Positions 61,741-64,000 of a DNA stretch of 64,000 nt are shown piece after piece. Source of the DNA: Mucidula mucida (lineage: Eukaryota; Basidiomycota; Agaricomycetes; Agaricales; Physalacriaceae). Location: NCBI GenBank assembly GCA_015501055.1, contig JADNYV010000002.1, forward strand, positions 1,288,686 through 1,352,685, written 5' to 3'. Position 1 is the first letter of the stretch, and every line of letters begins with the position of its first letter. Both the position numbers and the translations under genes were made by a program. The notes below the pieces were generated by a model that did no database searches, was not told the DNA's origin, and worked only from the letters and a program-made list of their open reading frames with translations.

Positions 61741-62240
61741 CAGCAAGAGCACAGCAAGAACTGAAAGAGAAAGCGTTCGCGTTCGTAAGACTAGGCTAGG
61801 CCAGGTGTATAAACGAGATCGGAACTAAAGTACAATGATACTATACTACTGCTTATATACTAGTAAGCCTGTGTTTGGGGCTCCTTGTCCATACGTGTTT
61901 CCGCTAGGGATAACTCCACGCCCTTGACCCAGTGTTGTATGCTACTAGTCCGTGAAACCATTAAATACGAGTGGTAGCTGCATGTAAGTAATAATACTGA
62001 AACGACCATGTGTGCTACGAGTGTCGGTGGTGTGTATACAATGGGGAATCCATGAGGTATCGGCATGTATGATGTCATCCATGTGTTAGGCGTGTGTCCG
62101 ACATGAGTACGGCTTCGGTAATGAACAGGAGTATGATCGGCGACGAAACAGATGATGAAACAGTCCGTTGGTTGATAAGACAAGGCCCCCAATAAGATAT
62201 GATAAGATGTGAAAGTGTGAAAATATGGCAATTCATAACA
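61741..62240 (-). repeat. 5' LTR (about 500 bp)
   Basis: Starts TGTTATGAATTG at 62240 (minus strand). A TATA-like GTATATAAGC lies at 61851-61860, about 380 bp in, followed by the presumed R-U5. The right 358 bp are shared with the truncated 3' LTR. The inner boundary is inferred from the candidate primer site. Confidence 0.65.
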
Positions 62241-62249
62241 CTTCCTTTA

Positions 62250-62617
62250 CCTCCTCAGCAAATTCTCAACGACTCCTCCATCCAGCAGTCTCTTGCTGCA
62301 GTAGCTGACTACATCAAGGTCAGCACACCTATCAACATTGACCGCTTTGAGCGGCTTCTTGCCAAACATCCCAATCAGCCCTTTTGAGCTCTATCATCCG
62401 CTCACTCCGTGAAGGGTTCTGGCCTTTACACGATGGTCAGTGGGAAGCGCACCTCAGAGACAAGATTAGAGACAACTACTCTACTGAGGAGTGCGATCTT
62501 GTTGAGCTGCGCAAACAGCGAGATCAAGAAGTTGCTGCTGGCCGCTGGTCCCCTGCGCTTCCAGAAGGCCTATGCTTGTTAGATCACACAAGGTTAGGTC
62601 AAAACTGGACCCCGAGG
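62250..62617 (+). pseudogene. Remnant of a second retroelement ORF (DIRS/tyrosine-recombinase type suspected)
   Basis: Frames read ILNDSSIQQSLAAVADYIK, INIDRFERLLAKHPNQPF and then, after a one-base shift at about 62386, SSIIRSLREGFWPLHDGQW and EECDLVELRKQRDQEVAAGRW. The HPN-P...LREGFWP pattern is common in agaricomycete RT-bearing elements of the DIRS type. It is cut at 62240 by the chromovirus LTR and runs into the 811-bp arm at 62618. Confidence 0.5.
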
Positions 62618-62618
62618 G
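62567..62618 (+). repeat. 52-bp direct repeat, copy 2
   Basis: Identical to 54917-54968; here it connects the RT-element remnant to the right 811-bp arm, suggesting that all three belong to one larger element. Confidence 0.8.
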
Positions 62619-63428
62619 CTCGATGTAAACGCGGATTCCGAGGGTAGGGAGCGTTTTCAGAGGCCTCTGCACACTCCACACCCCACCTTACCCCTTTACC
62701 CAACTTCCTACTCAAGAGAGTTCAATGAGACAGCTTAAATCAAGTCAAACACTCATTTCACTCCAAAGCTGGATCATGTTCGCTCTCTGCTGCTCCTACT
62801 GCAGCCAGCCCACTCTCTGGGCTCTTCCTGGACTTACCCAGCCTGTGTCTGGTGTTGTAGTAACAACAGAGGCCACTCACAGGGCGCCCTGGGAGGTTTA
62901 AGCAAGAGTCCACACACTCTGCCTCTTTGTCTCTTACCATCATCATCTCACAGAGACAAGCAGTTTGTGATTCCTCCAGTCCTCTTGCTCAGGACTGATG
63001 CCATACACCTCTAGAGCACTGTCTGAAGCCGCCTACCCAGCCCAAAACCAGTCCAGACAGGTCCAAAGTGCCCATTTTGAGGGAATTCGCACTTTTGCTC
63101 TCCCAGGCAAGCACCACTCGCTCTACTCGGTCCTCCTGCTCAGGACTGATGTACTGGCACCCTAGAACCCTATTGGAAGTGTCCGCTCCGGCCCCAGAGC
63201 GCTAGCGCTCCCGCTGCTCTCCCTGCTTCCAGTATGTGCCAATGTCTCACATCCAGCTCTTCAGAGCTGATGCCCATTTTGTGCCCAGATACCCATTCCT
63301 TTCCAAAGGACTCCTTCTCAAGGACATTCTGTGGGCTATCTGGTCACAGGTGCGCTCTCTGCACCCTCTCACTCCCCTCCAGCTAACCTGTGTTATCTGG
63401 TCACAGTTAGCTCCGCATTTTTGCGTCC
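62618..63428 (+). repeat. 811-bp inverted repeat, right arm
   Basis: Reverse complement of 55060-55870, nearly perfect. It continues without a break from the preceding 52-bp block, so this copy looks like the original context and the left arm like a displaced copy. Confidence 0.9.
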
Positions 63429-63908
63429 TTTCCCTGTGGCTACACCACACATCCCTCTCCAAGCGGCTCACCACCGCTTATCGAGCTCAATACTCCGCTC
63501 AGCGTGCTATACCTCCCTGGACTCGGTATCCTCCTTGTACTTCCTTGTCATCGTCGATCAGTGGTACAGCTCAACCTGTGCTTGCGACCGCGTTCAACAC
63601 CCGGTTGTACAGCGTGTGCCTGACTCCTACCAAGGAGTGTAAATCAGGGCGCTGATTGATAGACGAGTTCGCTCTCTGAGTGCGCCGTAACACGTTCGCT
63701 CTCTGAGTGTTCGATAGGCTTGGTTAAGGATCGGTCGGTACCCAGCTCAGGCGCCCTCTATTCGCTTACAACCTGGGTGTTCTCTTTGCGAGGGCATTCG
63801 CGTTCTGAGTGTTAGACTGGCCAAAAGGCAGCAAGAGGGCGAGAAGCCTGCGCAGACAGCCTTAGGTGCACATTCTGCTGACAACGTTCCTGAAGCAGGA
63901 AGCGGATC
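63429..63908. other. Repetitive mobile-element sequence, family not recognised
   Basis: Contains imperfect repeats of GTTCGCTCTCTGAGTG (about 63668 and 63696, and a weaker one near 63800). No host gene was recognised. Confidence 0.4.
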
Positions 63909-64000
63909 ATGTCTGATGTTGACGAGCTCGATGGTATCTCTCGCAATCATTCACCTCCTCGCCCCATTCGCCCTATGATCAGGATCAGACGAGCAGCGAA
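63909..64000 (+). CDS. Start of an open frame cut by the window end
   Basis: ATG at 63909 opens a frame (MSDVDELDGISRNHSPPRP...) that stays open to the last base. The Ser/Pro/Arg-rich start resembles the first ORF of a retroelement, but too little is visible to assign it. Confidence 0.3.
   Translation, partial: MSDVDELDGISRNHSPPRPIRPMIRIRRAA

Larger units (their letters stand above)
55869..62240 (-). mobile_element. Ty3 (gypsy) chromovirus, inactivated, 3' LTR truncated
   Basis: An almost complete LTR retroelement reads on the minus strand: 5' LTR (to 62240), gag (61100-60171), protease-RT-RNase H-integrase, a C-terminal chromodomain, a polypurine tract (56229-56241), and the U3-proximal 358 bp of the 3' LTR. 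Pol holds three in-frame stops (ending at 59236, 58888 and 58300) and a one-base frameshift near 57340. The 3' LTR lacks its R-U5 end. It inserted into another repetitive element: its 5' edge at 62240 borders an RT-type element remnant. Confidence 0.93.

Overview
This is nuclear DNA of a filamentous basidiomycete, most likely an agaricomycete. The evidence is dense small genes on both strands, many introns of 45-60 nt with GT-AG (and several GC-AG) ends, CTRAY-type branch sites, and basidiomycete-type families: a CSL transcription factor, a tetraspanin, DUF1690/MIC19, a Zn2Cys6 regulator and a chromodomain Ty3 element. No rRNA, tRNA, CRISPR or bacterial-style operon was seen.

Positions 1-53,000 are a gene-rich housekeeping block. 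In order: SDA1 (5' end cut by the window, with an apparent 1-nt frameshift), a tetraspanin, HSP10, a small unrecognised single-pass membrane protein, ribosomal protein eL20, the mitochondrial AAA extractase MSP1, a nucleolar L1-domain protein, polynucleotide kinase 3'-phosphatase, an ADP-ribose pyrophosphatase, mitoribosomal mL38, a CSL transcription factor, eIF3i, the splicing helicase PRP16, the complex I 75-kDa subunit, a Nup37-like WD40 protein, a Zn2Cys6 regulator, a single-pass membrane protein, MIC19, a kinase-like protein lacking catalytic residues, RPN1, NOP4, SPT5, SDH4, a UPF1-like helicase and a LIM protein. Recurrent themes are ribosome biogenesis (SDA1, L1-domain, NOP4), mitochondria (HSP10, MSP1, mL38, complex I, MIC19, SDH4, perhaps the Nudix enzyme) and gene expression. 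Several pairs are head to head with very short shared promoters. NOP4, RPN1, the kinase-like gene and MIC19 form a same-strand minus train with 80-190 bp gaps.

Positions 53,000-64,000 are a nested mobile-element region with no host gene recognised. It holds a 477-bp hAT-type non-autonomous element with perfect 17-bp terminal inverted repeats and an 8-bp target duplication, a decayed Tc1/mariner-like transposase, and a minus-strand Ty3 chromovirus (gag, protease, RT, RNase H, integrase, chromodomain) with three in-frame stops and one frameshift. The chromovirus lies between two inverted, nearly identical 811-bp repeats. One repeat truncates the chromovirus 3' LTR. The other adjoins a remnant of another element that the 5' LTR interrupts.

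The most unusual observations are the 811-bp inverted repeat built around the retroelement, the cluster of GC-AG introns, the predicted pseudokinase, the 37-bp divergent promoter joining two ADP-ribose/DNA-end-processing genes, and the clean hAT footprint.
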